Shown here in pieces: positions 24,374 through 33,770 of a stretch of DNA of 64,000 nucleotides. Source of the stretch: Modestobacter marinus (GTDB lineage: Bacteria > Actinomycetota > Actinomycetes > Mycobacteriales > Geodermatophilaceae); the NCBI RefSeq assembly GCF_019799945.1, contig NZ_JABGCH010000020.1, forward strand, positions 39,876-103,875. Direction: 5' to 3'. The notes beneath the pieces are model-generated. The model did not search any database. It was given only the letters and a program-made list of their open reading frames with translations, and was not told the origin of the DNA. Numbering within the stretch: the first letter of the stretch is position 1; every line of letters starts with the position of its first letter. Position numbers and translations under genes: made by a program.

Positions 24374-25495
24374 TTGAAGCTCAGCACGACGACGCGCGCC
24401 GCAGCCCTCTCCACAGGGCTCGCCGCCACCCTCGCCCTCGCCGCCTGTGGCGCCGCGAACGAGACGAGTGGCGGCTCGGGCGCCGCGGGCAGCGCCGGCG
24501 CCGGCGCCGAACAGCTCAGCGGCGACCTGGTCGGCGCGGGCGCCAGCAGCCAGCAGGCCGCCATGCAGGCCTGGCAGGCCGGCTTCAACAGCCAGCAGCC
24601 CGGCGTCTCCTTCAGCTACGACCCGGTCGGCTCCGGCGGTGGCCGTGAGCAGTTCATCGCCGGCGGCACCGACTTCGCCGGCTCCGACGCCGCTCTGGAC
24701 GACGAGGAGCTCGCCGCCGCGCAGGAGCGCTGCGGCGGCGGCGAGGTCTTCGAGCTCGCCAACTACGTCTCGGGCATCGCGGTGGTCTACAACCTCGAGG
24801 GGGTCGACGAGCTCAACCTGGCGCCGGCCACCGTCGCCGGCATCTTCGCCGGCCAGATCACGACCTGGAACGACCCGGCCATCGCCGCCGACAACCCCGG
24901 TGTGACGCTGCCCGACCTGGCGGTCACCCCGGTCCACCGAGCCGACGACTCGGGCACGACCACCAACTTCACCGACTACCTGTCGCAGGCCGCGCCCGAG
25001 GTGTGGACCTCCGAGCCCGACGGCGAGTGGCCGCTGCCCGGCGGCGAGGCCGCCAACGGCACCTCCGGCGTGATCTCCGCCGTCCAGGCCGGCAACGGCG
25101 CGATCGGCTACGCCGACGAGAGCCAGGCCGGTGCGCTGGGCGTCGCCAAGATCGGCGTCGGGTCGGAGTTCGTGGCCCCGTCGCCGGAGGCCGCGGCGGC
25201 CGTCGTCGCGAACTCCGAGCGGGTCGCAGGTCGTGGGGAGTACGACTTCGCCGTCGAGGTGAACCGCACCACGACCTCCGCTGACGAGTACCCGATCGTG
25301 CTGGTCAGCTACCACATCGGCTGCGTCGAGTACGACGACCAGGCGAAGGCCGACGCGGTCAAGGCGTTCATGGGCTACGTGGTCAGCGAGGAGGGCCAGA
25401 CCGCCGCGGCCGACGCCGCGGGCAGCTCGCCGATCACCGCCGACGCACGCGAGCAGGCGCAGACCGCCATCGACGCCATCACGGTCGCCAGCTGA
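24374..25495 (+). CDS. pstS: Phosphate-binding lipoprotein PstS
   Basis: A 373-residue extracellular solute-binding lipoprotein. The start is the TTG at 24374, preceded by GAAAGG, with a lipobox LAAC (Cys25) and a Gly/Ala/Ser spacer. The phosphate pocket motif is GAGASSQQAAMQAW, and the later GSGGGREQFIAGGTDFAGSD is typical of PstS. It captures inorganic phosphate for the PstCAB transporter. It is the first gene of the pst operon and follows PHO-box-like repeats. Confidence 0.95.
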   Translation: MKLSTTTRAAALSTGLAATLALAACGAANETSGGSGAAGSAGAGAEQLSGDLVGAGASSQQAAMQAWQAGFNSQQPGVSFSYDPVGSGGGREQFIAGGTDFAGSDAALDDEELAAAQERCGGGEVFELANYVSGIAVVYNLEGVDELNLAPATVAGIFAGQITTWNDPAIAADNPGVTLPDLAVTPVHRADDSGTTTNFTDYLSQAAPEVWTSEPDGEWPLPGGEAANGTSGVISAVQAGNGAIGYADESQAGALGVAKIGVGSEFVAPSPEAAAAVVANSERVAGRGEYDFAVEVNRTTTSADEYPIVLVSYHIGCVEYDDQAKADAVKAFMGYVVSEEGQTAAADAAGSSPITADAREQAQTAIDAITVAS

Positions 25496-25509
25496 TCGAC
25501 GGCCCGATG

Positions 25510-25548
25510 CGGCGGCCCGGGGAGTCCCACGGACACTCCGGGCCGCCG
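25510..25548 (+). terminator. Stem-loop between pstS and pstC
   Basis: CGGCGGCCCGG near 25510 pairs with CCGGGCCGCCG near 25538-25548, with a two-base bulge and a loop. It is positioned just after the pstS stop in the 109-base pstS-pstC gap. Such hairpins commonly stabilise or attenuate the operon so that PstS is made in excess. Confidence 0.5.
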
Positions 25549-25604
25549 TGCCGCGTCACCCCTCACCCCCTGACCACCCCGTACGACGAGCCACGGAGCG
25601 ATCG

Positions 25605-26549
25605 GTGACCCTCACCAGCGCACCCCCCACTCCCCCGCGCCCGAAGCGCCGCGTCGGGGACCGGATCTTCGCCGGCAGTGCCTCCGGTTCCGGGATCCTC
25701 ATCCTGCTGGTGCTGGCCGGGGTCGCGATCTTCCTGATCGGCGAGGCCTGGCCGGCGATCACCGCCGCCGCCGCGGACCTCCCCGGCGGCCAGACCCTGA
25801 CCGCCTACATCGGGCCACTGGTCTTCGGGACGCTCATCGCCGCGGTCATCGCGCTGCTGGTCGCCACCCCGCTCGCCGTGGCGATCGCTCTCTACATCAC
25901 CTACTACGCACCGCGCCGGCTGGCGACGGCCATGGGCTACGTGATCGACCTGCTCGCCGCCATCCCCAGCGTGGTCTACGGGTTCTGGGGCATCGCGGCG
26001 CTCGCGCCGGCCCTGGTGCCCCTGTACGGCTGGCTCGCGGAGAACCTCGGGTTCATCCCGCTGTTCGCCGGGCCCGCCTCGGCCACCGGGCGCACGATGC
26101 TCACCATCGGCCTGGTGCTGGCGGTGATGATCCTGCCGATCATCTCGGCGATCTCCCGCGAGGTGTTCAGCCAGGCGCCGGCGCTGCACCGCGAGGCCGC
26201 GCTGGCCCTGGGCGCCACCCGCTGGGAGATGATCCGGATGGCCGTGCTGCCCTACGGCAAGTCGGGGGTCATCGGCGGGGCCATGCTGGGCCTGGGCCGC
26301 GCGCTCGGCGAGACGATGGCCGTCGCGATCGTGCTCTCGGGATCCGGCGGGATCACCTTCAACCTGATCTCCAGCAGCAACCCCTCGACGATCGCGGCGA
26401 ACATCGCCCTGCAGTTCCCCGAGTCGACGGGCCTGGCCGTGAACACGCTGATCGCCAGCGGGCTCGCGCTGTTCGCGATCACCATGGCGGTCAACATGCT
26501 CGCCCGCTGGATCGTCAACCGGCGCGCCGACTTCTCCGGAGCCAACTGA
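25605..26549 (+). CDS. pstC: Phosphate ABC transporter permease PstC
   Basis: A 314-residue membrane permease with about six helices. The ABC-interaction (EAA) motif is in [20 protein letters not shown]. Other family features are the loop [18 protein letters not shown] and [15 protein letters not shown]. Start GTG at 25605 after CCACGGAGC. It forms the channel with PstA and is energised by PstB. The stop overlaps the pstA ATG (TGATG). Confidence 0.95.
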   Translation: MTLTSAPPTPPRPKRRVGDRIFAGSASGSGILILLVLAGVAIFLIGEAWPAITAAAADLPGGQTLTAYIGPLVFGTLIAAVIALLVATPLAVAIALYITYYAPRRLATAMGYVIDLLAAIPSVVYGFWGIAALAPALVPLYGWLAENLGFIPLFAGPASATGRTMLTIGLVLAVMILPIISAISREVFSQAPALHREAALALGATRWEMIRMAVLPYGKSGVIGGAMLGLGRALGETMAVAIVLSGSGGITFNLISSSNPSTIAANIALQFPESTGLAVNTLIASGLALFAITMAVNMLARWIVNRRADFSGAN

Positions 26550-27628
26550 TGAGCACCCAGACCTCTCCCGCCCCGGCTCCGGTCACCGAGCGCCCGGGCC
26601 CGGTCCAGAGCCACCGGCGACTGCCCCGCTTCGCGGCGACGGGGCTGTACCTGGCCGGTCTCGTCCTCGGCGCGCTGCTGTCCGCGCTGACCGGTTTCAA
26701 CCTCGCCCTCACCGTCGTCTACGGCGCGGTCCTCGGCACGCTGGCCGTCTGGCTGACCTCGCGGGCGGTCGAGGGCCGCCGCAAGGGCACCGACCGGCTG
26801 GTCACCTGCATCGTGACGACGGCGTTCGTCATCGCGATGGTCCCGCTGGCCTCGCTGGTCTACACCGTCCTGGACAACGGGCTGCGGCGCTTCGACGCGG
26901 CCTTCTTCAACTCCTCGATGCTCGGCGTCGTGGGCGAGGGCGGCGGCGCCTACCACGCCATCTTCGGCACGCTGATCATCACCTTGCTCACCACGGTCAT
27001 CTCGGTGCCGATCGGCCTGCTGGCCGCGATCTACCTCGTCGAGTACGGCACCGGCCGGCTGAAGAGGGCGATCACCTTCCTGGTGGACGTGATGACCGGC
27101 ATCCCGTCGATCGTCGCCGGCCTGTTCGCCTTCGCCCTCTTCGCGCTGTTCTTCGGCCCTGGCGTCCGGCTGGGGGTCATGGGCGCCATCGCACTGTCGG
27201 TGCTGATGATCCCGGTCATCGTCCGGTCCTCGGAGGAGGTCCTCAAGCTCGTCCCCAACGAGCTGCGCGAGGCCAGCTACGCGCTGGGCGTGCCCAAGTG
27301 GCGGACGATCGTCAAGGTCGTCATTCCGACCGCGATCGCCGGCCTCGGCACCGGCGTCACCCTCGCCGTGGCCCGGGTGATCGGCGAGACCGCCCCGCTG
27401 CTGGTCACCGTCGGGATCATCAACGGCACCAACCTGAACCCGTTCGAGGGCCGGATGGCGACGCTGCCGGTCTTCGCGTTCTACCAGCTCACCCAGCCGG
27501 GCTACCCGCCCGAGCTCGCCATCGAGCGGGCCTGGACGGCCGCGCTCGTGCTCATCATGCTGGTCATGGCGCTCAACGTCGTCGCGCGCCTGATCAGCCG
27601 CTTCTTCGCTCCCAAGACCGGTCGCTGA
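26549..27628 (+). CDS. pstA: Phosphate ABC transporter permease PstA
   Basis: A 359-residue membrane permease, longer than usual because of an N-terminal extension with three extra hydrophobic segments before the core. The core motif is [20 protein letters not shown], followed by [16 protein letters not shown]. It pairs with PstC. ATG overlaps the pstC stop. A 23-base gap separates it from pstB. Confidence 0.95.
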   Translation: MSTQTSPAPAPVTERPGPVQSHRRLPRFAATGLYLAGLVLGALLSALTGFNLALTVVYGAVLGTLAVWLTSRAVEGRRKGTDRLVTCIVTTAFVIAMVPLASLVYTVLDNGLRRFDAAFFNSSMLGVVGEGGGAYHAIFGTLIITLLTTVISVPIGLLAAIYLVEYGTGRLKRAITFLVDVMTGIPSIVAGLFAFALFALFFGPGVRLGVMGAIALSVLMIPVIVRSSEEVLKLVPNELREASYALGVPKWRTIVKVVIPTAIAGLGTGVTLAVARVIGETAPLLVTVGIINGTNLNPFEGRMATLPVFAFYQLTQPGYPPELAIERAWTAALVLIMLVMALNVVARLISRFFAPKTGR

Positions 27629-27651
27629 GACCGACCCACCTGGAGGACACC

Positions 27652-28431
27652 GTGGCCAAGCGCATCGACGTCTCGGACCTGGACATCTACTACGGCAACT
27701 TCAAGGCCGTGGAGGGCGTCAACATCTCCATCGAGCCGCGCAGCATCACCGCGCTGATCGGACCCTCGGGCTGCGGCAAGTCGACCTTCCTGCGGTCGCT
27801 CAACCGCATGCACGAGGTCATCCCGGGCGCCCGGGTCGAGGGCAAGGTCGTCATCGACGGCCAGGACCTCTACAGCGCCGACATCGACCCGGTCGACGTC
27901 CGACGGCAGATCGGCATGGTGTTCCAGCGCCCCAACCCGTTCCCGACGATGTCGATCTACGACAACGTCATCGCCGGCGTGCGCCTGAACAGCACGAGGA
28001 TGAAGAAGTCCGAGATGGACGACCTCGTGGAGAAGTCGCTGCGCGGGGCCAACCTCTGGACCGAGGTCAAGGACCGGCTGAACCGCCCCGGCTCGGGGCT
28101 GTCCGGCGGTCAGCAGCAGCGGCTGTGCATCGCCCGGGCGATCGCGGTGGAGCCGGAGGTGCTGCTGATGGACGAGCCGTGCTCCGCGCTCGACCCGATC
28201 TCCACCCTGGCCATCGAGGACCTGATGACGGAGCTGAAGGATCGCTTCACCATCGTCATCGTCACCCACAACATGCAGCAGGCGGCCCGGGTGAGCGAGT
28301 CCACCGGGTTCTTCAACCTCGCCGGCGTGGGCCAGCCCGGCCGGCTGGTCGAGTTCAACCCGACTGAGAAGATCTTCAGCAACCCCGACGAGCAGGCGAC
28401 CGAGGACTACATCACCGGGCGCTTCGGATGA
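27652..28431 (+). CDS. pstB: Phosphate ABC transporter ATPase PstB
   Basis: A 259-residue ATP-binding subunit. Walker A is GPSGCGKST, the Q-loop [10 protein letters not shown], the signature LSGGQQQR, and Walker [14 protein letters not shown]; the switch histidine is in VTHNMQQA. Start GTG at 27652 is preceded by GGAGG at a good spacing. It powers PstCA and is the last gene of the operon; no phoU is adjacent. Confidence 0.97.
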   Translation: MAKRIDVSDLDIYYGNFKAVEGVNISIEPRSITALIGPSGCGKSTFLRSLNRMHEVIPGARVEGKVVIDGQDLYSADIDPVDVRRQIGMVFQRPNPFPTMSIYDNVIAGVRLNSTRMKKSEMDDLVEKSLRGANLWTEVKDRLNRPGSGLSGGQQQRLCIARAIAVEPEVLLMDEPCSALDPISTLAIEDLMTELKDRFTIVIVTHNMQQAARVSESTGFFNLAGVGQPGRLVEFNPTEKIFSNPDEQATEDYITGRFG

Positions 28432-28464
28432 GCCGCACCTGATCCGGGCGCCGCGGCGGCCCCC

Positions 28465-30735
28465 TCAGCCGCAGGACGACGCGGCCGAGGGGGCCGTCGG
28501 CGCTGCGGCGGGAGGCACCGGGGTGCCGATGTCGACCGGGACCGCCCCGGCGAAGTCGGGGCCGACGACCAGCTGCACCGCGCTGCCCACCTCCGTGGTC
28601 TCCACGAGCACCGCGCCGGGCGCGGCGGCGGCGACGGTGCGGGCGAGCTCGAGGGAGGCGGCGGCGTACCGGACCACGGTCCGGGTGACGGCGGCCGGTT
28701 CGGTCCCCCGCGCCCCCACGCGGAAGCCCTGGGCGACGAGCGCGTCGGCGACCTCCGCGGTGCGGTCGCCGCCGGTGGCGTCCAGCACGTCGACGGTCAC
28801 CGCGGCCGGGACGACGGTCACCGTCGTCCCCTCGGGCACCGGGTCGACCGCCGCCGGGGCGGGCGCCGGCTCGGCCGGCTGAGGCGCGCCGGCGGCGTCC
28901 GCCGGCGCGTCCTCCGGGAGCTGCCCGGTGTCGATGACCGCGTCGAAGAGGGCCCGGGTCGCCGCCCCGTCCACGACCACCGCGGCCTGGTCGCCGTCGA
29001 GCGGGACGTGACCGATCGCGGCGACCGGGACCGTGGCGGTCTGCAGCGCGTCGCCGGAGAGGTCGCCGAGGGTCGAGGCCAGGGTCCGCACCTCGGCGAG
29101 CGTGGTCTCCGCGTCGACGGTGAAAGCGCCGGCCGCCCGGGTGAGGAACCGGGCCAGCGTCACCGGGTCGGTGACCATGCCGGCCGACAGGCCCGGCCCC
29201 AGCGTGGCGGCCAGCAGCTGCTGCTCCCGCTCGGCCGCGGCCGCCCCGGTGACGTCGGTACCGTTCGGCCCGGCGCTGCCGGCCAGGTACTCCCGCGCCT
29301 GGTCGCCGGTGAGCTCCCCGGCGGCGCCGGGCAGGCAGGCCGCCACACCCCCGAGGGCGTCGACCAGTCCCGGCAGCCGGCCCAGGTCCACGGCCAGGTA
29401 GTGGTCGACCCGCAGGCCGGTGAGCTGCTGCACCGAGCGCACGAGGCAGGAGGGCCCGCCCTCGAGCAGGGCGGCGGCGAACGGCTCGGTGACCGGCGGG
29501 CGGACGTCGTCCTCGCCGGTCCGGCAGGCCGGGGTGTCGGTCGCCGCGGTCGGCGGGACCGAGACCAGCGTGGCGCGCTCGCCGTCGGCGGAGACGTGCG
29601 CGACCAGCGTGCTCACCGAGGCCAGCCCGGAGCGGCCGGGCAGGTCGGTGCCGACCACGAGGTAGGTCTGCGAGGACTCCTGCAACTGGGGGGCCAGCAC
29701 CTCCGGGCCATCGGTCACCAGCGCGTCGACCCGGCCGATCGACCGGTCGACGTAGAAGTAGAGAGCCACGTGGTAGGCGAGGACGAGGCCGAGCAGCGCA
29801 CCCAGGGCCACGGCGACGCGGGTCAGCCGCCGGCGGCGGGCACTGGGCGGCGGCCGCTCGGCGTCCGGCCCGATGTCGGCGGCCGTGCTCCCGCCGACCG
29901 GCACGTCGAGGCCGGGGATCGGCGGGATGGGGAGGCTGCGCCGCACCCCGGGCACCGGCGCCGAGGGGTGTGCCGTCCCCGGGAACGCGGGCACCGGCCG
30001 GGGCTCGGCTGCTGGCGGCCGCGGCGGTGCCGCCGGGGGTGCGGCGGCGGGAACGGCCGGTCGGGGCCGGGGCGTCGGGGTGGGCGTCGGCCGCGGCCGG
30101 TCGGGCACCGAGGGCGCCGGGGCCGGCGTGGACGACCCGGTCGGCGGGACGGGGGTGGCCGGCCCGGCCGACGGGCGGGGCGTGGCCGGCCCGGCCGACG
30201 GGCGGGGCGTGGCCGGCCCGGCCGACGGGCGGGGTGGGACCGGGAACGGCGGGGACGACGGCGGAGCGGCGGGACCGGTGGACGGCGGCGCCGGCCGGGC
30301 GGGCGGGCGGGGCGGGGCCGTGGGCCGGCGTTCCGGGGCGACCTCGGGCGCGGCGGACCAGCGCACCGGCGGGCCGGCCGGCCGCTCGGACGCCGGGGGC
30401 GGCGGTGGTGCGGCGGGCGCCGGGGCCTCGTCGTCCTCCGGCGGCGTGCTCGGCATCGCGGGCTGCCAGCCTGTGGGCAGCACGGGGGGCGCGGGCGGGC
30501 CGGTGCGGGGCGCGGGGTCGGCCGGCTCCTGGCGGCCGGGAGCCGGCGGCGCCCCGCGCCGCTCGGCCCGGCGACGGCCGACCCCGGTGCTGCCCGACCG
30601 GGCGATCAGCTCCTGGACCGTGAGGGGGGCCGGAGGTCCCGCGCCCGGCACGGCCCTCCCGGCGCGGGTGCTCGGCCCGGACGGGTCACCGGCGGAGGCG
30701 CCGTCGGCTCCGTTCCGCGTCGGCTCGTCGGCCAC
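28465..30735 (-). CDS. LCP-like (LytR-CpsA-Psr) membrane protein with long proline-rich N-terminus
   Basis: A 756-residue protein. Residues 1 to about 300 are cytoplasmic and Pro/Ala-rich, including TVQELIARSGSTGVGRRRAE near the start and three tandem RPSAGPATP repeats (residues 169-195). One transmembrane helix (about 305-328) leads to an extracellular LCP-like domain and then a C-terminal LytR_C-type domain. LCP proteins attach polymers to peptidoglycan. Here the canonical RSDTM and SIPRD motifs are replaced by ASVSTL and VSVPPT, so the catalytic arginines and aspartates are missing. It may be an inactive or repurposed homologue. It overlaps nothing and faces pstB. Confidence 0.75.
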   Translation of the reverse strand: MADEPTRNGADGASAGDPSGPSTRAGRAVPGAGPPAPLTVQELIARSGSTGVGRRRAERRGAPPAPGRQEPADPAPRTGPPAPPVLPTGWQPAMPSTPPEDDEAPAPAAPPPPPASERPAGPPVRWSAAPEVAPERRPTAPPRPPARPAPPSTGPAAPPSSPPFPVPPRPSAGPATPRPSAGPATPRPSAGPATPVPPTGSSTPAPAPSVPDRPRPTPTPTPRPRPAVPAAAPPAAPPRPPAAEPRPVPAFPGTAHPSAPVPGVRRSLPIPPIPGLDVPVGGSTAADIGPDAERPPPSARRRRLTRVAVALGALLGLVLAYHVALYFYVDRSIGRVDALVTDGPEVLAPQLQESSQTYLVVGTDLPGRSGLASVSTLVAHVSADGERATLVSVPPTAATDTPACRTGEDDVRPPVTEPFAAALLEGGPSCLVRSVQQLTGLRVDHYLAVDLGRLPGLVDALGGVAACLPGAAGELTGDQAREYLAGSAGPNGTDVTGAAAAEREQQLLAATLGPGLSAGMVTDPVTLARFLTRAAGAFTVDAETTLAEVRTLASTLGDLSGDALQTATVPVAAIGHVPLDGDQAAVVVDGAATRALFDAVIDTGQLPEDAPADAAGAPQPAEPAPAPAAVDPVPEGTTVTVVPAAVTVDVLDATGGDRTAEVADALVAQGFRVGARGTEPAAVTRTVVRYAAASLELARTVAAAAPGAVLVETTEVGSAVQLVVGPDFAGAVPVDIGTPVPPAAAPTAPSAASSCG
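30154..30234. repeat. Three tandem 27-bp repeats inside the LCP-like gene
   Basis: A 27-base unit occurs three times (30154-30180, 30181-30207, 30208-30234), differing by one base at the start of the first. On the minus strand it encodes RPSAGPATP three times. The near-identity at the DNA level suggests recent slippage expansion; copy number probably varies between strains. Confidence 0.85.
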
Positions 30736-30925
30736 GTGTGTCGACTTCCCATCGTCGTGGTGCTCCGGCCCGGGTGGGCCGCCGTCCGTCTCCGCGTCCG
30801 GCCGGACGGGCCGCACACAGGCTGTTGACGATACGTGCGCACGAGGCCACTGCCCGGCGGCCACGCGGACCAACCCCCGCTTCGCCGACCAGCGGCCGTG
30901 CCGACGGCTGCGTAGCGTGCGCGGG

Positions 30926-31732
30926 ATGAGGCTCTCCATCCCCGGCCCGTCCGACGTCCTGGGTGCCGTGGAGGGGCTGCGGGACGGGGTCGCGCAGGGC
31001 CTCGCCCTCCTCCCGCGTGTGGTCGCCGCGGTGGGCGCCGCCGAACGGCTGCTGGACCGGACGTCGGTGCTGCTGGACCGGATCGAGGCCGCCACCGCCC
31101 GCGCCGAGGGGGCGATGACCCGCGTCGACGAGACCCGCGGTCGGGCGGACGAGGCGATGGAGCGGATCAAGCGGTCCCAGGAGGCGGCCGACGACGCCAT
31201 CGCCGCGGTGGAGGGGACACGCCGCTCCGCCGACGACGCGATCACGGCCGTGCGGGCCAGCCAGGGCGCCGCGGACGAGGCCGTCGCGGCCGTGCGCCGC
31301 AGCACCGACGCGGCCGCCCAGCTGGTCGTGGACATCGCCGGCACCGCCGACGGGGCCAACGGGACGCTGGACCGGGCGGAGGCGATGCTGGTCGCCGTCC
31401 AGCCGCTGCTGGACGTCTACCGCCCGGCGCTGACCGACCTCGCCCCGGTCGTCAGCCGTTTCGCCGCGGAGCTCAGCCCGGCGGAGGTGCAGGCGTTCAT
31501 CACGCTGGTCGACCGGATGCCCACGCTGGTGGTGCACCTGGACGAGGACGTCATCCCCGTCCTGGTCACGCTGGGGGACGTCGCCCCGGACCTGCACGCC
31601 CTGCTGGACACCGTGCAGGACATGCGGCAGGTGGTGAAGGGGTTCCCCGGCTCGCGGCTGTTCCGGCGTCGCGGCGCCGAGGAGATCGCCGCGGAGGAGG
31701 AGGACGAGGAGGCCGCGGCGGGCCAGGGGTGA
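30926..31732 (+). CDS. Coiled-coil hypothetical protein
   Basis: A 268-residue protein, helical and Ala/Val/Asp/Arg-rich, with a heptad-like stretch from about 45 to 135 (ATARAEGAMTRVDETRGRAD and EEAMERIKRSQEAADDAI-like repeats) and an acidic tail. The C-terminal part (PALTDLAPVVSRFAAELSPAE, VVHLDEDVIPVLVTLGDVAP) resembles apolipophorin-like actinobacterial proteins sometimes mislabelled as RuBisCO. No signal peptide or transmembrane helix. Function unknown. Confidence 0.7.
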   Translation: MRLSIPGPSDVLGAVEGLRDGVAQGLALLPRVVAAVGAAERLLDRTSVLLDRIEAATARAEGAMTRVDETRGRADEAMERIKRSQEAADDAIAAVEGTRRSADDAITAVRASQGAADEAVAAVRRSTDAAAQLVVDIAGTADGANGTLDRAEAMLVAVQPLLDVYRPALTDLAPVVSRFAAELSPAEVQAFITLVDRMPTLVVHLDEDVIPVLVTLGDVAPDLHALLDTVQDMRQVVKGFPGSRLFRRRGAEEIAAEEEDEEAAAGQG

Positions 31733-31762
31733 GCCGGCGCCGCCCCGCGGGACGGCGCCGGC
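31733..31762. terminator. Hairpin between convergent genes
   Basis: GCCGGCGCCG at 31733-31742 pairs perfectly with CGGCGCCGGC at 31753-31762 around a 10-base loop. It lies directly after the coiled-coil gene stop and before the end of the DUF2795 gene, so it can stop transcription from both sides. Confidence 0.7.
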
Positions 31763-31769
31763 CCGGCGG

Positions 31770-32198
31770 TCAGGTCTCGGTCGGGTACCCCAGGGCCCGG
31801 ACGACGTCCCCGATCCGCTCGTAGGTCTCCCCCTCGGGCAGCCGGGACAGCTCGTCCGCGACAGCGTCGGGAGCCCGGTGGTCGCGGGCCGCCTCGACCA
31901 GGTCGGCGCCGGTGCTCGGGAAGTCGGCCCGGTCCAGCCAGCGCGCGAGCTCCGCGCGGGCGACCACCGCTTCGGGCGTCATGCCGACCGGGACGCCTCC
32001 GGTCAACGTGCCCGTGGGGTCGGCCTGGATGGCGGGCTGGTCCTCACCGGACGGCTCGACCTCCCGCCACTCCTCGGCCCGGGTCGCCCGCTCGGCCTTG
32101 AGCATGCCCTGCACCTCGTGCTCGAGCTCCTCGTCGACCCGCGGGCTGTGCTTGGTGCTCCGGCTCGAGGCAGCGAACGTGCCGTCGGTCTCGCTCAT
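31770..32198 (-). CDS. DUF2795 domain protein
   Basis: A 142-residue protein. The C-terminal half is a DUF2795 domain: LARWLDRADFPSTGADLVEA, then AARDHRAPDAVADELSRLPE and RIGDVVRALGYP. The N-terminal half is charged and probably disordered (PRVDEELEHEVQGMLKAERA). DUF2795 genes occur in actinobacteria next to stress-related small genes. The function is not known; the DUF2945 gene upstream is 34 bases away on the same strand. Confidence 0.85.
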   Translation of the reverse strand: MSETDGTFAASSRSTKHSPRVDEELEHEVQGMLKAERATRAEEWREVEPSGEDQPAIQADPTGTLTGGVPVGMTPEAVVARAELARWLDRADFPSTGADLVEAARDHRAPDAVADELSRLPEGETYERIGDVVRALGYPTET

Positions 32199-32232
32199 GT
32201 GTCCTCCTCGTCAGCGGCAGCGGCGCTGCCGG

Positions 32233-32442
32233 TCAGTCCTTCTCCAGCGCGCCCGGCTTGTGGACCGCGGTCTTCCCGCTCTTGTCGCTCTTCACCTCGT
32301 ACTGCGGGTCGTCCTCGCTCGCGCGCACGGTGCGGCCGGCCGCCTCCGTGTCCGAGGTGATCTCCCGCTGCACGGTGCCCTCCGCCTCGCTCCCATGGCT
32401 CTTCCACGTGACGTGGTCACCCTTGGAGAACTCCTCGGCCAT
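32233..32442 (-). CDS. DUF2945 (HVA1-like) small protein
   Basis: A 69-residue protein starting at ATG 32442: AEEFSKGDHVTWKSHGSEAE and then a Lys-rich C-terminus (YEVKSDKSGKTAVHKPGALE). GDHVTW is the DUF2945/HVA1 signature, an SH3-like small domain of unknown function often expressed in stationary phase. It precedes the DUF2795 gene, so a shared stress-related operon is likely. Confidence 0.85.
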   Translation of the reverse strand: MAEEFSKGDHVTWKSHGSEAEGTVQREITSDTEAAGRTVRASEDDPQYEVKSDKSGKTAVHKPGALEKD

Positions 32443-32798
32443 CCCCGGCCTCCTGTCCGGTCGCGTGTGCACCGAGCCCTGCCCGCGCCCGCTGGCCCGC
32501 ACACATCGGGGTGCGGCCGCCCGGCGCGGGCCGGCTCCGCAGGGGGTGACACCCGGTCGGGCTCACCCCTCCGGGTCAGCCGTGATCACCCGGGTCTCGA
32601 CAGCCGTCGGCGATCACGTAGCGTTGCCACCCGACGGGCTCCACGGAGGACTTCCCCTGGTCAGGGTGAACCTCTGACCACACTCCGTGACGGTCCCGTC
32701 CGTGAGCGCCGGCCCGGCTGGCCCCATTCCCCCGGGGCCGGTCGGGTCGGCCCGCACGCGTCCGGGCCCGGGCCGACCCCGCCCTAGGCTGGAGCACC
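32443..32798. other. Intergenic region, 356 bases
   Basis: No convincing gene. It separates the divergent DUF2945 and siderophore-interacting genes and must hold promoters for both. Candidate elements: the pair GTGATC/GATCAC near 32583-32620 and a palindrome at 32659-32679 described separately. No -10/-35 pair is convincing on either strand. Confidence 0.5.
32659..32679 (+). promoter_or_regulatory. Palindrome upstream of the siderophore-interacting gene
   Basis: GGTCAG at 32659-32664 and CTGACC at 32674-32679 flank GGTGAACCT, giving a 21-bp inverted repeat about 120 bases before the gene. It shares the AGG-N-CCT character of iron boxes but is not a clear IdeR/DtxR match. It is a candidate for iron control. 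Confidence 0.3.
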
Positions 32799-33626
32799 GT
32801 GAGCACGCCCCTGGACGACCAGCCCGCGACCGGACGTCCGGCGCGCGCGCTCCCGGACGCCGGCGACGTCCGCCCGGTCGACGTCCTCACCGTCAGCGCC
32901 GTCCGGGACGTGACCCCGGCCGTCCGCCGGGTCACCCTGACCGCGCCGGCCGAGGCCGTGGCGGCCGCCGGCCCGACCATCTCCCTGCTCGTGCCGCGCG
33001 TCGGCGACACCGCGCCCGCCTGGCCGCAGATCGCCCGGGACGGCCGCATCGTGTGGCCCCAGGGCAGCCACGGCGTGAGCCTGCGCAGCTACACCGCCCG
33101 CCGGCAGGACCCCGCCGCCGGCGAGCTGGACGTCGACTTCGTGCTGCACGGTGACGGCCCGGCCGCGTCGTGGGCCGCGGCCGCCGCGCCCGGGGCCTCG
33201 CTGGGCGTGGCCAGCGGTGCACCGCTGGGGGACGCGCCCGCCCGCTGGCTGCTGCTGGCCGGGGACGAGACGGCGCTGCCGGCGATCAGCCGCATCCTCG
33301 CTACGGCCGCACCGACCACCCGGGGCGTGGCCCTGCTGGAGGTGGCCGGCCCGGAGGAGGAGCAGCCGCTGTCCGCGCCGGTGGGGGTCGAGCTGCGCTG
33401 GCTGCACCGCGCGAGCACCGAGCCGGGGCTGAGCACGCTGCTGTCCGACGCGGTGGCCGCGCTCCCCCGCCCGGACGGGGACGACCTGTTCGCCTGGGTC
33501 GCGGCGGAGTCCGCCGCCGTCCGGGGCGTCCGGGCCGACCTGCGCGGCCGGTGGGGCCTGCGTCGCGGTCAGCACCACGCGATCGGCTACTGGCGGCGCG
33601 GCCGCGCGATGTCCCCCACCGGCTGA
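32799..33626 (+). CDS. Siderophore-interacting protein (SIP/ViuB family)
   Basis: A 275-residue flavin- and NAD(P)H-dependent ferric-siderophore reductase type protein. Motifs are the FAD-binding RSYTARR, LLLAGDETALPAISRILA and the C-terminal GYWRRG. It reduces Fe3+-siderophore complexes in the cytoplasm to release iron. GTG at 32799 follows GGAGCACC. No siderophore transport genes are adjacent. Confidence 0.9.
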   Translation: MSTPLDDQPATGRPARALPDAGDVRPVDVLTVSAVRDVTPAVRRVTLTAPAEAVAAAGPTISLLVPRVGDTAPAWPQIARDGRIVWPQGSHGVSLRSYTARRQDPAAGELDVDFVLHGDGPAASWAAAAAPGASLGVASGAPLGDAPARWLLLAGDETALPAISRILATAAPTTRGVALLEVAGPEEEQPLSAPVGVELRWLHRASTEPGLSTLLSDAVAALPRPDGDDLFAWVAAESAAVRGVRADLRGRWGLRRGQHHAIGYWRRGRAMSPTG

Positions 33627-33681
33627 CAGCCGCGGGAGCATCGCAGCGAGCGCCGGCGAGCGAGGAGCGGACCGGGGCGCG
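33625..33681. repeat. Dispersed repeat family B, copy 1
   Basis: The sequence GACAGCCGCGGGAGCATCGC and then AGCGAGCGCCGGCGAGCGAG, GAGCGGACCGGGG is closely related (about 80 percent by eye) to the reverse complement of 48321-48379. It begins at the stop codon of the siderophore-interacting gene and occupies a gap before the PhoP-like gene. It looks like an intergenic repeat family of unknown function. Confidence 0.6.
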
Positions 33682-33770
33682 GAAGCCGGCCGACGGCATC
33701 GCCTGAGACACCCAGGCTCCTCACAGGTAGCGTCCAGTCCGTCCGCAGGGCCCCGGCGGAGTCTGGCGGC

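Noticed and set aside
24374-25495. pstS starting at GTG or ATG further upstream (24311)
   Set aside because: Upstream residues would precede the signal peptide without any lipobox logic; TTG at 24374 has a ribosome-binding site and gives a standard lipoprotein signal.
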